Positions 26,345-35,606 of a stretch of DNA of 64,000 nt are shown here, piece after piece. Numbering within the stretch: position 1 is the stretch's first letter; each line of letters opens with the position of its first letter. The position numbers and the translations under genes are program-made. Below the pieces are notes generated by a model, which saw only the letters and a program-made list of their open reading frames with translations, was not told the DNA's origin and made no database searches. This DNA is from Rhizobium sp. NXC14 (GTDB lineage: Bacteria > Pseudomonadota > Alphaproteobacteria > Rhizobiales > Rhizobiaceae), in assembly GCF_002117485.1 (NCBI RefSeq), contig NZ_CP021030.1, positions 3,289,001-3,353,000 on the forward strand. The letters are read 5' to 3'.

Positions 26345-26689
26345 CTAGCGTTTCAGATCATATGTTTGATGGGATGCGCGAAGCTCCGCCAAGGTTTTGC
26401 CGACGCAGGTGCCTCCACCTTCGCCGCCGATCGCCTTGGCCTTGCCGTCAAGGGTGATCGTGCCGGCGATGCGTTCGGACGCCTGATAGGTTGCAACGCC
26501 ATCCTGCGAGATGCGTGACAAGTAGAAGGTGTGGTAGGTTTCATTGTACTTGCACTGGATGACCAAAGGAAATTGCTCAAACAGATCGTCCTGCGCCTGT
26601 ACGGCGAGTAGAAAGGTCACCAGCCACAGCAGACCCGCAACGCATGTAGTGACCGCGGCATTCGATCTCCGGCCGAATAAATATCTCAT
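26345..26689 (-). CDS. Small exported protein of unknown function
   Basis: A 114-residue protein with a membrane/signal segment at 12-32 ('AVTTCVAGLLWLVTFLLAVQ') and a mature part with two cysteines ('VIQCKYNE', 'GGTCVGKT') that could form one disulphide. The mature part looks like a small beta domain ('HTFYLSRISQDGVATYQASE'). ATG 26689 has GAGGGG 7 nt upstream. It is encoded 101 bp after the FixK-like gene on the same strand, so it may belong to that transcription unit. I do not recognise a family. Confidence 0.7.
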   Translation of the reverse strand: MRYLFGRRSNAAVTTCVAGLLWLVTFLLAVQAQDDLFEQFPLVIQCKYNETYHTFYLSRISQDGVATYQASERIAGTITLDGKAKAIGGEGGGTCVGKTLAELRASHQTYDLKR

Positions 26690-26790
26690 TGTTTAACCCC
26701 TCTTTGAACGATCAATCCATCGCGGCTTTTGCTTCCGTGCTTCTGCATTACCTTGTTCCCGAAGCGCCCCCGACGTCCGGGCGAAATGCG

Positions 26791-27432
26791 TCAGGTGGTG
26801 AGCGCGATGAGCGCATCACGATCCAGAAGGCGAACGACACGCTGCAGCTTGCCTTTCAGGCAAAGGACGCCTTTTTCGCGGAGTTTCGTGAAGCAGCGGG
26901 CAACCGTCTCGACTGTCAGCCCGAGATAGTCGGCGACATCGCTGCGCGACATCATCATGTCGAATTCCAGATCTTTCGGATGACGGTCGGCCATTTCACA
27001 AACGAAAGCCGCGACCCGCTTCAGCGCACTTTGCTCAGTGATGACGAGCTGCTTGTGCTGCGCCTTTGCGAGGTTCGTCAGCGCGATGTGAAGAAGATCG
27101 ACAGGAACGACTGCGTTCTGATTGGTTCGAAAGGGCTTGATGGAGGTCTCGCAGACGGCTTCCGCGAAGTCGGTTCGAACATTCGTTTCAAGGCCGAACC
27201 ATTCGCCCTCGCCGCAAAATGCTAGGATATATCGCTGTCCACTGGCCATCAGGCGATAAATTCGCACCGCACCGGTTTCGACCTGATAGATCGCAAGTGC
27301 ATGTTCGCCTTCGCTGTAGATTGTCTCGTTGGCCTTGAGCTTGATCGACTGATCTTTGGTTGTTCCGACAGCTGTTCCGTGTCGACTGGCCGGAATTGCC
27401 GTTTGCCTTATGGTCGCGTGGTGTTGAAGCAT
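26791..27432 (-). CDS. FixK-like Crp/Fnr-family regulator
   Basis: A 213-residue regulator with a cyclic-nucleotide-type beta-roll (about 35-130) and a C-terminal winged helix 'MSRSDVADYLGLTVETVARC'. The N-terminal cysteine cluster of FNR is absent, so it should not sense oxygen by an Fe-S cluster; this is the FixK pattern. The recognition helix reads E-T-V-A-R, where FNR has E-T-I-S-R, which still suits a TTGAT-type site. Four such sites lie within 9 kb. It follows the FixL/FixJ-like pair on the same strand. Upstream, at about 27500-27516, 'CTTAAGTA' weakly recalls a FixJ target; I give that little weight. Confidence 0.88.
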   Translation of the reverse strand: MLQHHATIRQTAIPASRHGTAVGTTKDQSIKLKANETIYSEGEHALAIYQVETGAVRIYRLMASGQRYILAFCGEGEWFGLETNVRTDFAEAVCETSIKPFRTNQNAVVPVDLLHIALTNLAKAQHKQLVITEQSALKRVAAFVCEMADRHPKDLEFDMMMSRSDVADYLGLTVETVARCFTKLREKGVLCLKGKLQRVVRLLDRDALIALTT

Positions 27433-27556
27433 ATGCGTTGCCCCCCAAATCCGCTTGGCAACATAACCAATCGCCGCCTGCCCCGATATTCGAGAAACCC
27501 CTTAAGTATCGCTACGGAAGCCTGGTCACCGACAGCTCTCTGCCGCGGCGCCTGGC

Positions 27557-28216
27557 CTATCGGGCAGGCGCCCAAGCACCGTGGCCGGAAAGGGCCTTGG
27601 CGTTTTCGATAGGCTGCGCTACCGCAATGGCCATTCGCATGAGTTCCGCCAGATTACGGGCGCCCATTTTCGCCATCACATTGGCGCGGTGGACTTCGAC
27701 GGTGCGTGCACTGATACCAAGCTGATACGCGATCATCTTGTTCTGCAAGCCGTCAAGAACGCCGGCCAGAACCTGGTGTTCGCGTTCCGTGAGCTGGCGA
27801 AGCCGTGCTGCAACGCTCTCAGAATCTGCGATGATCCCACCCGAGCGCTTCTGTCCTACCGCCGCGTTGATCGCCGCTATCAGCGCCTCTTCTCTGAGGG
27901 GTTTTTCAAGGAAATCCGATGCGCCGGCCTTCATTGCCCGGACGGCGGCGGCGATGTCGCCCTGAGCGGTAATGACAATGACCGGAACGTTCAGTCTCAA
28001 ACGGCGCAGGCGCTGGAGCAGCTCGATGCCATCAATTTCGGGCATGCGCAGGTCCGTCACGAGGCAGCTTCGTCTCGAAAGCGGCAACAGTTCCAGAAAG
28101 GCTTTGGCAGAACTATGCGTCCGAACGGCGAAACCTGCCGATACCAACAGAAACGTCAAAGATCGCCTGAGCGACTCCTCGTCATCGACGAGATGGATCG
28201 TAAGGTCGTTTGCCAT
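27557..28216 (-). CDS. FixJ-like response regulator
   Basis: A 219-residue two-component regulator: receiver domain (about 5-120) with phospho-acceptor Asp55 in 'CLVTDLRMPE', the acidic pair DDE at 11-13 and Lys in 'DFLEKPL', then a LuxR/FixJ-type helix-turn-helix 'LTEREHQVLAGVLDGLQNKM' with 'ISARTVEVHRANVMAKMGAR'. It probably activates target promoters when phosphorylated by the kinase encoded just before it. ATG 28216 lies inside the kinase gene (35-bp overlap) and has GGAGA upstream; the frame continues to 28267 but that part does not resemble a receiver. Confidence 0.9.
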   Translation of the reverse strand: MANDLTIHLVDDEESLRRSLTFLLVSAGFAVRTHSSAKAFLELLPLSRRSCLVTDLRMPEIDGIELLQRLRRLRLNVPVIVITAQGDIAAAVRAMKAGASDFLEKPLREEALIAAINAAVGQKRSGGIIADSESVAARLRQLTEREHQVLAGVLDGLQNKMIAYQLGISARTVEVHRANVMAKMGARNLAELMRMAIAVAQPIENAKALSGHGAWAPAR

Positions 28217-29429
28217 TGGTTGTTGTCTCCAGCAGCGGAAGGGAAAACGAAAGGATGGAACCGCCATCCCTTTGATTTTGCGCGCTTATACGGCCGCCAT
28301 GCGCCTCGATGATGCGCTTGGACAGTGCCAGACCCATGCCGAGGCCGCGCGGTTTGCTGGTTACGAAGGGATGAAACAGCGCCTCTTCGATATCGGCCGC
28401 AATTCCGCAGCCGTTGTCGGACACGTCGACAATGAGACGGGATAAATCGTCGGTTCTGGTTCGGATGGTGATATGCGGCCGCGCAATACCGTCGGTAGCC
28501 TCCACGGCGTTGCGAACAAGGTTCGTCAGCACCTGCACGATCTGGACACGGTCGGCAAGCACGACGTCCCGCTCCGCTTCGAGCCGAAAATCGGCGCAAA
28601 GGCCGTTTCGCTGTGATCCGGCAAGCGCGAAAGCCGTCGCCTCATGGATGAGCGCGTGCATCGCCTCAATCTTTCTCTCTTCGGCGCCGCGCTTCGCGAA
28701 TTCCGCGATGTTCTGTACGATCTTTCCCGCCCACAGGGCGTGCTGCGTAATCTCGGACAAGGCCTCACGGAGTTCTTCGCCGTGGCTACGACGATCCTTC
28801 CTCACAAGCAGCTCGCAACCTTGCGCGTATGCCGCGATCGATGTCAGCGGCTGGGCAAGTTCGTGAGCCAGCGTCGATGTCATCTCCCCGAGCGCAACTA
28901 TTCTGGCGATACGGGCAAGCTCACGCTGAAGCTCCTGAACACGCTGCAAAGTCTCGCGCTCGGTGCGGAAGTCCTCGAAGATCACCGCAGAGAAGTGTCC
29001 TTTGCCACCCTGCTCTCTGATGATCGTCAGGACGCTTGGAAATTGAACGCCGCTTCTGGTCATCGCCATACCGGCCCGCACCACTCCGCGGTCCGCCCAA
29101 CGTCCCTTCAACGGTACATCCGGCGTCGGATACCAGACAAGGTCGATCCTCTGACCCAGCAATTCGTCTTCCTCATAACCGAACAACGCCACAGCAGCCC
29201 TGTTGCAGGCCGAAATTCGGTGGCAATCGGTGACGAAGAATACCGCGTCAGGCAGCTGTTGATAGAATTGCCGGATCCAGTCCGTCGACGGTCCGTCATC
29301 CTCCTCGCGCAAAGCGCCTGGCCCGTCGCGGCGCGTCATGCGAGATTCTATGAACGAGGTCCTTCCCGCGACGTCCGGTTCAGTGCTATCGCATTCGTCA
29401 ACATGCGGCGCCTCCATCTTGATAGTCAC
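28182..29429 (-). CDS. FixL-like sensor histidine kinase without haem-pocket histidine
   Basis: A 415-residue kinase with one PAS domain (about 55-155), a coiled coil, an H-box with phospho-His 189 in 'TLAHELAQPL', and a HATPase domain ('LVRNAVEATDG', 'DVSDNGCGIA', 'GLGMGLALSK'). From the PAS to the end it follows FixL closely ('RVQELQRELARIARIVALGE'). However, the PAS segment between 'PTPD' and 'SGVQFP' is about ten residues shorter than in FixL and has no histidine, whereas FixL places the haem ligand there. It is therefore unlikely to be a haem oxygen sensor. The GTG start at 29429 has GGAGG 8 nt upstream; ATG 29417 is an alternative. No transmembrane segment is seen. Confidence 0.88.
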   Translation of the reverse strand: MTIKMEAPHVDECDSTEPDVAGRTSFIESRMTRRDGPGALREEDDGPSTDWIRQFYQQLPDAVFFVTDCHRISACNRAAVALFGYEEDELLGQRIDLVWYPTPDVPLKGRWADRGVVRAGMAMTRSGVQFPSVLTIIREQGGKGHFSAVIFEDFRTERETLQRVQELQRELARIARIVALGEMTSTLAHELAQPLTSIAAYAQGCELLVRKDRRSHGEELREALSEITQHALWAGKIVQNIAEFAKRGAEERKIEAMHALIHEATAFALAGSQRNGLCADFRLEAERDVVLADRVQIVQVLTNLVRNAVEATDGIARPHITIRTRTDDLSRLIVDVSDNGCGIAADIEEALFHPFVTSKPRGLGMGLALSKRIIEAHGGRISAQNQRDGGSILSFSLPLLETTTNGKRPYDPSRR

Positions 29430-29611
29430 GATGGTTTCCTCCGCCCTTTGACCCGGTCAGCCCCTTGACGGGCTTTTTGCCTCTCACAAGACTTGAGATT
29501 ACCACTTTTGGAAAAAGGGTCGGTGTAGTATCGCGTAGCCTCTATGGGTATCTCCGTGCAAATGACCGGTCGAAAGGCCTGACCTGCCTCGGTTTTGATC
29601 GGCTGCTTGCA

Positions 29612-29625
29612 TTGATCCGGCTCAA
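29612..29625 (+). promoter_or_regulatory. FixK/FNR-type box upstream of small gene 29835
   Basis: TTGAT-CCGG-CTCAA, part of a longer palindrome GCATTGA-N6-TCAATGC. A -10-like TACTCT (29648-29653) stands at the same distance as at the other three sites. It lies in the 405-bp gap between the FixL-like gene (minus) and gene 29835 (plus); nothing else was found in that gap except an open frame from 29705 that I do not trust. Confidence 0.6.
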
Positions 29626-29834
29626 TGCCGCGGCCTCATTCTTCCGCTACTCTTATAGGCGATTGGTACACGGCCACCAATGAGCAGGAAGATCGGAAGG
29701 GCGGGATGATGATGTTGTTACGCCGCCGCCCGCAAAACGCCAGCTGGAAAAGCTGTTCCGGACGAGCAACCGGGTTGCCTAAGAATAGCACCGTATCCGA
29801 TCGACGCTCGTGCATCATCGGGGAGGGATCGGTG

Positions 29835-30041
29835 ATGTGGCGGTTGGTGGTCGAAGCGCCCTTCGACGAGGATATCGAGCTCGCCGTCATAGACGGCGAT
29901 GGTATCCATGCCCTGGTTTTTCCCTGCCAGCGCTTCACAAGCGGATGGGCCAATGCCCTGACGGGCGAGATCCTGGACGTTCATCCCACCCATTGGCGCC
30001 CATGGCAGATACCGCGAAATGATCTGTCCGATCTTCACTGA
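29835..30041 (+). CDS. Small conserved-looking protein, unknown function
   Basis: A 68-residue soluble protein, 'MWRLVVEAPFDEDIELAVID' then 'HALVFPCQRFTSGWANALTG' and 'DVHPTHWRPW'. I recall short rhizobial proteins with this 'W.L..EAPFD.D.ELAVID..G.HALVFPC' pattern, but know no function. ATG 29835 has GGAGG 8 nt upstream. The frame is open back to 29705 ('MMMLLRRRPQ'), giving a longer but compositionally different alternative. A FixK-type site lies about 210 bp upstream. Confidence 0.6.
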   Translation: MWRLVVEAPFDEDIELAVIDGDGIHALVFPCQRFTSGWANALTGEILDVHPTHWRPWQIPRNDLSDLH

Positions 30042-30089
30042 GCGCTTCCAGGTGCTGGGCGGCGCCGGGCTCAAATGCTGCACCGCACC

Positions 30090-30103
30090 TTGTCTGCAAT
30101 CAA
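30090..30103 (+). promoter_or_regulatory. FixK/FNR-type box of the arcABC promoter
   Basis: TTGTC-TGCA-ATCAA, with one half perfect and the other one base off the TTGAC/T consensus. A -10-like TATTCT at 30127-30132 puts the box centre at about -42 from the expected transcription start, the place used by FNR/FixK activators. The arcA start follows at 30193. Confidence 0.65.
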
Positions 30104-30192
30104 TGACATGAGTGGACCGGCCAAAATATTCTGATGCGGTTCAAAGAGCCGGCCGCGCGGCCGCTATCCCCTATGGCTGGAAGGAGGACTAC

Positions 30193-31422
30193 ATGCGTGG
30201 TTTCGGTGTTCATTCTGAGGTCGGAAAGCTGAGAACAGTCATGGTCTGTCGACCATCCCTGGCTCATCAGCGCCTGACGCCTGCAAACTGCCATGATCTT
30301 CTTTTTGACGATGTTCTCTGGGTCCATGAGGCGCAGAAGGACCACTACGATTTCGTCTTGAAGATGCAGGAAAGAGGTGTCGAGGTTCTCGAGCTCCACG
30401 ATCTGCTTGGTCAGACGCTCTCAAACAAGCAGGCGCGCGATTTCATTCTCGATCGGCGGATAACCCCGAACGTGCTTGGCTCGCAGGTTGCCGAGGCGAT
30501 GCGGCCATGGCTCGACGAAATGCCGGCCACACAGCTTGCCGCATTCATGATCGGCGGCATCGCAATCTCCGACCTCCCCGATGTCAAGGCCAAGGCATTG
30601 ATGCTCAGCGCCTTGCCGGAAAGCGATTTCGTCATCCCACCAATCCCCAACACGCTGTTCCAACGCGACCCCTCCTGCTGGATTTACAACGGTGTGACCT
30701 GCAATCCAATGTTTTGGCCCGCGCGGCGTGCCGAGACATTGGTTCAGCGTGCCATCTACAAATTTCATCCAATCTTCCAGGGCGGCGGTTTCCAGATCTG
30801 GTGGGGTGATGCCGACCATCAATTCGCCAACGCCTCGATGGAAGGCGGCGACGTCATGCCGATCGGCAACGGCACGGTGCTGATCGGCATGGGCGAGCGC
30901 ACCACCTATCAGGCCGTCGGCCAGGTGGCTCAGGCCCTTTTCAGAAGCAAGGCGGCGAAACGGGTGATCGGCTGCCTGATGCCGAAGAGCCGCGCGGCAA
31001 TGCATCTCGATACGGTTTTCAGCTTCTGCGACCGCGACGTCGTTACGCTGTTTGCCGAGGTGGTCGACCAGATCCGCTGCTACAGCATGCATCCCAAGGA
31101 CGACGACGGCACATTCGAGATCCATCCCGAAAATACGCCGATGCTCGATGTCGTCGCCGGAGCGCTCGACCTGTCGAAGCTACGAACCGTCGAGACCGGC
31201 GGCAATTCCTATCAGGCCGAACGCGAACAATGGGACGACGGCAACAATGTCGTTGCACTCGAACCCGGCGTTGTCGTCGCCTACGACCGAAACACCTACA
31301 CGAATACGCTGCTGCGCAAGGCGGGTGTCGAGGTCATCACCATTCGCGGCTCCGAACTCGGACGTGGCCGTGGTGGCGGGCACTGCATGACGTGCCCAAT
31401 CTGGCGCGACCCCGCTTACTGA
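30193..31422 (+). CDS. arcA: Arginine deiminase
   Basis: A 409-residue cytoplasmic enzyme that hydrolyses L-arginine to citrulline and ammonia, first step of the ADI pathway. Family marks: '[20 protein letters not shown]', '[20 protein letters not shown]', '[20 protein letters not shown]', '[15 protein letters not shown]', and the nucleophile Cys398 in 'GGGHCMTCP'. Length is normal. ATG 30193 has AAGGAGG just upstream; the frame extends to 30112 without a site. It is the first gene of arcA-arcB-arcC. The released ammonia also raises pH, so the pathway gives both ATP and acid tolerance. Confidence 0.95.
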   Translation: MRGFGVHSEVGKLRTVMVCRPSLAHQRLTPANCHDLLFDDVLWVHEAQKDHYDFVLKMQERGVEVLELHDLLGQTLSNKQARDFILDRRITPNVLGSQVAEAMRPWLDEMPATQLAAFMIGGIAISDLPDVKAKALMLSALPESDFVIPPIPNTLFQRDPSCWIYNGVTCNPMFWPARRAETLVQRAIYKFHPIFQGGGFQIWWGDADHQFANASMEGGDVMPIGNGTVLIGMGERTTYQAVGQVAQALFRSKAAKRVIGCLMPKSRAAMHLDTVFSFCDRDVVTLFAEVVDQIRCYSMHPKDDDGTFEIHPENTPMLDVVAGALDLSKLRTVETGGNSYQAEREQWDDGNNVVALEPGVVVAYDRNTYTNTLLRKAGVEVITIRGSELGRGRGGGHCMTCPIWRDPAY

Positions 31423-31457
31423 CCTTCCATCCACGAACCAGACGACGGAGCAAGACC

Positions 31458-32462
31458 ATGAGTTTCAATCTGCGCAATCGATCGCTTCTGACCGTGCAGG
31501 ACTATACGCCGCGGGAATTCCGCTATCTCCTCGATCTCGCCCGCGATCTGAAGCGGGCCAAATACGCCCGCACCGAGCAGGAGCATCTGAAGGGCAAGGA
31601 AATCTGCCTGATCTTCGAGAAAACCTCGACAAGAACGAGATGCGCCTTCGAAGTCGCCTGCTCGGACCAGGGCGCCAACGTGACCTATCTCGATCCGTCC
31701 GGCTCACAGATCGGCCACAAGGAATCCTTTGAGGACACGGCGCGGGTGCTGGGGCGCATGTATGATGCGATCGAATATCGCGGCTCCGCCCAGAAGGGAG
31801 TGGAGACGCTGGCAAAATACGCCGGCGTCCCGGTCTATAATGGCCTGACCGATGAGTATCATCCGACGCAGATGATCGCAGACGTCATGACCATGCGCGA
31901 GCACAGCGACAAGCCGATCGCTGAGATCAAATATGCCTATGTCGGCGACACCCGCTCGAATATGGGGCATTCCCTGCTAATCGTGGGCTGCCTACTCGGC
32001 ATGGATGTGCGCATCTGCGGCCCGAGATCGCTGTGGCCTTCGGAAGAATACATGAAGATCGCCAGGGATTTGCAGCAGGCCTCGGGCGCGCGGCTCCTGG
32101 TTACCGAAGATCCGAGAGAGGCGGTCAAGGACGTTGATTTCATCCACACCGACGTCTGGGTCTCGATGGGCGAGCCGAAGGACGTCTGGCGCGAACGCAT
32201 CAAGCTGCTCACCCCTTACCAAGTCAATCAGGACCTGATGAAGGCGACCGGCAATCCGCAGACCAAGTTCATGCATTGCCTGCCGGCATTCCACGACACC
32301 GAGACAACGCTCGGCAAGCAGATTGCCGAAGATTACGGCATGGAGAACGGGCTCGAGGTGACCAACGACGTCTTCGAATCCGAAGCCAACGTCGCCTTCG
32401 AACAGGCAGAAAACCGCCTGCACACGATCAAGGCCCTACTCGTTGCAACCTTGGGAGATTAG
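31458..32462 (+). CDS. arcB: Catabolic ornithine carbamoyltransferase
   Basis: A 334-residue transferase. In this operon it should run in the phosphorolytic direction, splitting citrulline into ornithine and carbamoyl phosphate. Motifs: carbamoyl-phosphate loop STRTR (57-61), '[20 protein letters not shown]' and the ornithine-site '[20 protein letters not shown]'. It aligns better with long catabolic ArcB proteins than with shorter anabolic ArgF. ATG 31458 has ACGGAG 7 nt upstream. The spacing of 35 bp after arcA and 1 bp before arcC marks one operon. Confidence 0.95.
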   Translation: MSFNLRNRSLLTVQDYTPREFRYLLDLARDLKRAKYARTEQEHLKGKEICLIFEKTSTRTRCAFEVACSDQGANVTYLDPSGSQIGHKESFEDTARVLGRMYDAIEYRGSAQKGVETLAKYAGVPVYNGLTDEYHPTQMIADVMTMREHSDKPIAEIKYAYVGDTRSNMGHSLLIVGCLLGMDVRICGPRSLWPSEEYMKIARDLQQASGARLLVTEDPREAVKDVDFIHTDVWVSMGEPKDVWRERIKLLTPYQVNQDLMKATGNPQTKFMHCLPAFHDTETTLGKQIAEDYGMENGLEVTNDVFESEANVAFEQAENRLHTIKALLVATLGD

Positions 32463-32463
32463 C

Positions 32464-33402
32464 ATGCGTGTGGTCATTGCGCTTGGCGGCAACGCGCTTC
32501 TCCGGCGCGGGGAAGCGATGACCGCCGATACCCAGAGGCGGAACGCGCGCATCGCCGCTGAGGCGATCGCGCCCCTGGCGGCCGAACACGAGATCGTCGT
32601 AACCCACGGCAACGGGCCGCAGGTCGGGCTGCTCGCGCTCCAGGGGGCGGCCTACAAACCAGAAGAGGCCTATCCGCTCGATGTTCTCGGCGCCGAGACC
32701 GAGGGCATGATCGGCTATATGCTGGAGCAGGAGCTGGGCAATCTCCTGCCGTTCGAGCAGCCCTTGGCAACGCTTCTCACCATGGTTGAAGTCGACGCCG
32801 AGGATCCCGGTTTCCAGAACCCTACCAAATTCGTCGGGCCGGTCTACGACAAGGGCGAGGCGGATCGGATCCGCACGGAGAAGGGTTGGGTGTTCAAGCA
32901 GGATGGCGAAAAATGGCGACGTGTCGTCGCCTCGCCGGCGCCGAAGCGCATCTTCGAGATCCGGCCCGTGCGCTGGCTTCTGGAGCAGCGCACCATCGTC
33001 ATCTGTGCCGGCGGCGGCGGAATTCCAACGATGTACGAAAAGGGCGCCGATCGAAAACTGATCGGCGTCGAGGCCGTGATCGACAAGGATCTGTGCTCGG
33101 AACTGCTGGCGCGAGAACTCCAGGCCGATCTTTTGATCATGGCGACGGATGCCGAGGCTGTGTGCATCGATTGGGGCAAGCCGTCACAGAAGGCGATCCA
33201 CCGCGCTCGTCCTGACGATCTCGCCCAGTTCTCCTTCCCGGCCGGCTCTATGGGCCCGAAGGTCGATGCTGCCTGCCATTTTGCCCGGGCAAACGGCAAG
33301 ACGGCCGCAATCGGCTCTCTTGCCGAAATCGCCGGGATGGTGCGCGGCGACCGCGGGACGATCATCAACGAGCGTTTTGACACCCTGAGCTGGCATGCCT
33401 GA
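32464..33402 (+). CDS. arcC: Carbamate kinase
   Basis: A 312-residue kinase that uses carbamoyl phosphate to make ATP from ADP, the energy-yielding last step of the ADI pathway. Family marks are '[17 protein letters not shown]', '[15 protein letters not shown]', '[16 protein letters not shown]', '[20 protein letters not shown]' and '[17 protein letters not shown]'. ATG 32464 follows the arcB stop by one base, with GGGAG upstream. It ends 12 bp from the convergent APC transporter gene. Confidence 0.95.
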   Translation: MRVVIALGGNALLRRGEAMTADTQRRNARIAAEAIAPLAAEHEIVVTHGNGPQVGLLALQGAAYKPEEAYPLDVLGAETEGMIGYMLEQELGNLLPFEQPLATLLTMVEVDAEDPGFQNPTKFVGPVYDKGEADRIRTEKGWVFKQDGEKWRRVVASPAPKRIFEIRPVRWLLEQRTIVICAGGGGIPTMYEKGADRKLIGVEAVIDKDLCSELLARELQADLLIMATDAEAVCIDWGKPSQKAIHRARPDDLAQFSFPAGSMGPKVDAACHFARANGKTAAIGSLAEIAGMVRGDRGTIINERFDTLSWHA

Positions 33403-33414
33403 GGGCCCGGTCGA

Positions 33415-34782
33415 TCAGGCAAACTTATCCTGAGACGGCAGCGGTTGCGTTACGGCGCTCGCTGCCGTCTCCTTGTCTGTCGCGCCAGCCGCATTGCGTC
33501 TTTGCCAGACATAGACGGGGATGCCGAGCATCAGCAGCACGAGGCCGTAGAGCACCGGTTCGGCGCCGGAGCCGTAAAGGGTGAAGATCGCAAAGAGGAA
33601 CGCGATGAGTTCGATCACGCTCACTCGCGGCATTCGCCCATCAGTCATGCCCGCGACAAGGCTTCCGGCAAGCGCGCAGAAAGCATAGGGAACGACGGCG
33701 GCCATGGTGCTGAGCCCGACCATCAGCCGATAGACGGCGGCAAAGCCTTCGGAACCGAGCGCCTGGACGAGCACGAGGAGCGTTGCGAACGAGGCCGAGA
33801 TGATCATGCCCCACGCCGGCACGCCTCGTGGGGAGAGCCGGGCAAACAGCGGCGGAAACAGTCCGTCGCGGGCGGCAGCCATCGGAACCTGCCCCATCAG
33901 CAGGGTCCAGCCGTTGAGCGCGCCGATCGAGGAGACCAGAACTGCAAGCGAGATCGCCAACTCGCCGGTGCGTCCCCACATGATCCCCGCCGCCTGGGAA
34001 AATGGCGCGACAGACTGAGCGAGCTGTTCTCGCGGTACGAGGCCCATCACCACGATCGTGCCGAGCACATAGAGGGCAGCGGCGATGGAAATGCCGAGCA
34101 CGGTGGATCGCGGGATTGTCCGCTCCGCGTTCTCCACGTCGCCGGCTGGAACGGTCGCCGATTCCAGCCCCAGATAAGCAAACATGGTGAGGGGCGCCAG
34201 TGTCGCAAAGGACTGCAGTAGCGGCTGACCGCTCGGATTGAATTCGGCGAAATGCGACGTATCGATGTAGAGAAGGCCGATAATGGCAACGGCGCCGAAC
34301 GGCAGCAGCTTGGCGTAAGTCGTGACCTGCGCGAAGACACCCGCCGCGTGAACGCCGCGAAGATTGACCAGCACGATCGCCCAGATCACACCGAGCGTCA
34401 ACACGGTCGCGGCGAAGCGGTTGGCGAGAGCAGGGAAGAGATCGACCATCACGCCGGCAAAGGCAATCGCGATGACGGGCAGAGATGTCCATATCGAGAT
34501 CCAGTAACCCCAGGCGATCAGAAAGCCGGCGAAATCGCCATAGGCGAGTCTGGTATAGGCGTAGGGGCCGCCGACAGCGGGCACGAGGCTCGCCAGACGC
34601 GCGAAGGTCAGACCCAGGCAAATCGCGCCGGCGCCCATGATGATCCAGACGACAATCGCAAGGTTGCCATAGGGCGCAACCGCGGCCGGTGAAAGATAAA
34701 AGCCCGATCCCACCATATTGCCGACGACAATGGCGGTGCAGGCAGCAAGTCCGAGGCTCTTGCCATTTGGCGAGGTTGTCAT
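33415..34782 (-). CDS. APC-family amino acid antiporter (AdiC/ArcD-like role)
   Basis: A 455-residue membrane protein with about 12 helices. The start of helix 1, 'VVGNMVGSGFYLSPAAVAPY', is the substrate-binding unwound segment of basic amino acid/polyamine antiporters such as AdiC, CadB and PotE. Beside arcABC it most likely exchanges arginine for ornithine (or agmatine); no other arcD-like gene is present. It faces the arc operon and so has its own promoter. Start ATG 34782 ('MTTSPNGKSLG') fits the family; the frame upstream is not membrane-like. Substrate is inferred. Confidence 0.85.
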   Translation of the reverse strand: MTTSPNGKSLGLAACTAIVVGNMVGSGFYLSPAAVAPYGNLAIVVWIIMGAGAICLGLTFARLASLVPAVGGPYAYTRLAYGDFAGFLIAWGYWISIWTSLPVIAIAFAGVMVDLFPALANRFAATVLTLGVIWAIVLVNLRGVHAAGVFAQVTTYAKLLPFGAVAIIGLLYIDTSHFAEFNPSGQPLLQSFATLAPLTMFAYLGLESATVPAGDVENAERTIPRSTVLGISIAAALYVLGTIVVMGLVPREQLAQSVAPFSQAAGIMWGRTGELAISLAVLVSSIGALNGWTLLMGQVPMAAARDGLFPPLFARLSPRGVPAWGMIISASFATLLVLVQALGSEGFAAVYRLMVGLSTMAAVVPYAFCALAGSLVAGMTDGRMPRVSVIELIAFLFAIFTLYGSGAEPVLYGLVLLMLGIPVYVWQRRNAAGATDKETAASAVTQPLPSQDKFA

Positions 34783-34983
34783 GGTTCCCTCCGAGAGATG
34801 CCCTTTCCGGTGCCGATGTCGCCTCGGACATCGGCTCTCGGTGACAATCTTCCACTCAAAGGATGGGCGCCGCAATCCGGTTCAATGCGTAGTGGGGCGA
34901 CCGCCTGAACAGTTGCGTTGACGTCAGGCGTCGCGCTTTCGGAAAATCTGGTTGCTGTCCGTAGCCCAGTTGTTGGAGGATCA

Positions 34984-34997
34984 TTGATCCTACTCAA
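34984..34997 (+). promoter_or_regulatory. FixK/FNR-type box upstream of gene 35065
   Basis: TTGAT-CCTA-CTCAA inside CATTGA-N6-TCAATG. A -10-like TATCTT (35020-35025) gives a box centre of about -41.5. The same gap (34783-35064) also has an imperfect inverted repeat GCGACCGCCTGA/TCAGGCGTCGC at about 34897-34934. Confidence 0.62.
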
Positions 34998-35064
34998 TGC
35001 CGAGCTCCTGCGCATGAGCTATCTTCCGCAACCGAACATCAATCAGTCCTCGGGAGTTAGAGTG

Positions 35065-35424
35065 ATGAAGATGGCCATGATAATTGGACTTGCCGTAGTA
35101 ACTGCCGCCGCTGGGATTGCGCCGGTCGAGGCTCAACAGACTCGACGTGAATATCGGAGGATGAACTGGAGCGAGAACCTGCCTGACGCGGTGCGAGCTT
35201 ACCACGACAGGCGATTCACGATCGTCAGTTATCGAGTTGCAGATTTTTCAGAGACCGGCTCACATCCTACACCGGGAAGCGAAGAGCATGTCAAAGCCAT
35301 AAGAGACGCGATTCGCTCGAACAAATGGCTCGTAGCGCAGCTCAAGACGAAGAAACTCACTGCGAACGACATCGAATGGGTTTCGCGGGCCCGCAATGGC
35401 AACATGACTTTCTACACAAAATGA
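35065..35424 (+). CDS. Small exported protein, unknown function
   Basis: A 119-residue protein with a signal peptide (residues 1-23, 'MKMAMIIGLAVVTAAAGIAP', cut after 'VEAQ'). The mature part is basic and soluble ('RREYRRMNWSENLPDAVRAY', 'VKAIRDAIRSNKWLVAQLKT', ending 'GNMTFYTK'). I do not recognise a family. GGGAG lies 8 nt before ATG 35065. The FixK-type site upstream suggests it belongs to the same anaerobic or acid response as the arc and decarboxylase genes. Confidence 0.75.
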   Translation: MKMAMIIGLAVVTAAAGIAPVEAQQTRREYRRMNWSENLPDAVRAYHDRRFTIVSYRVADFSETGSHPTPGSEEHVKAIRDAIRSNKWLVAQLKTKKLTANDIEWVSRARNGNMTFYTK

Positions 35425-35528
35425 CCGGTCTCCGCCAGGCTAACTTCAGGCTGCAGCAGGCCACACGGCCTCCTTGTCGACCCCACCGTTTCAAACCGCG
35501 CCTCAGCGACCAGCGTAAGTACTAGCGC

Positions 35529-35562
35529 TCGGCTCGAAAATCGCTTCCGGTTTTCGGGCCGA
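35529..35562. repeat. Hairpin / possible dispersed repeat before the cation efflux gene
   Basis: TCGGCTCGAAAA pairs with TTTTCGGGCCGA (one wobble) around a 10-nt loop. I recall similar 'CTCGAAAATCG..TTCCGGTTTTCGGGCCGA' segments between rhizobial genes. It may end transcription of gene 35065. The last base is part of ATG 35562, which speaks against that ATG as the next gene's start. Confidence 0.5.
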
Positions 35563-35606
35563 TGCTTAGATTGAGTATTGGGGCTGCGGATGTCGAGGCG
35601 GGGCAA

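Noticed and set aside
26703..26714. TTGAACGATCAA as a FixK-type site for gene 26345
   Set aside because: The arms are separated by four bases in total (TTGA-N4-TCAA), two short of the six that FixK/FNR sites need.
29705..29834. N-terminal extension of small gene 29835 ('MMMLLRRRPQ...')
   Set aside because: The composition is unlike the conserved-looking part and the strong ribosome site stands before ATG 29835. I kept only the shorter gene.
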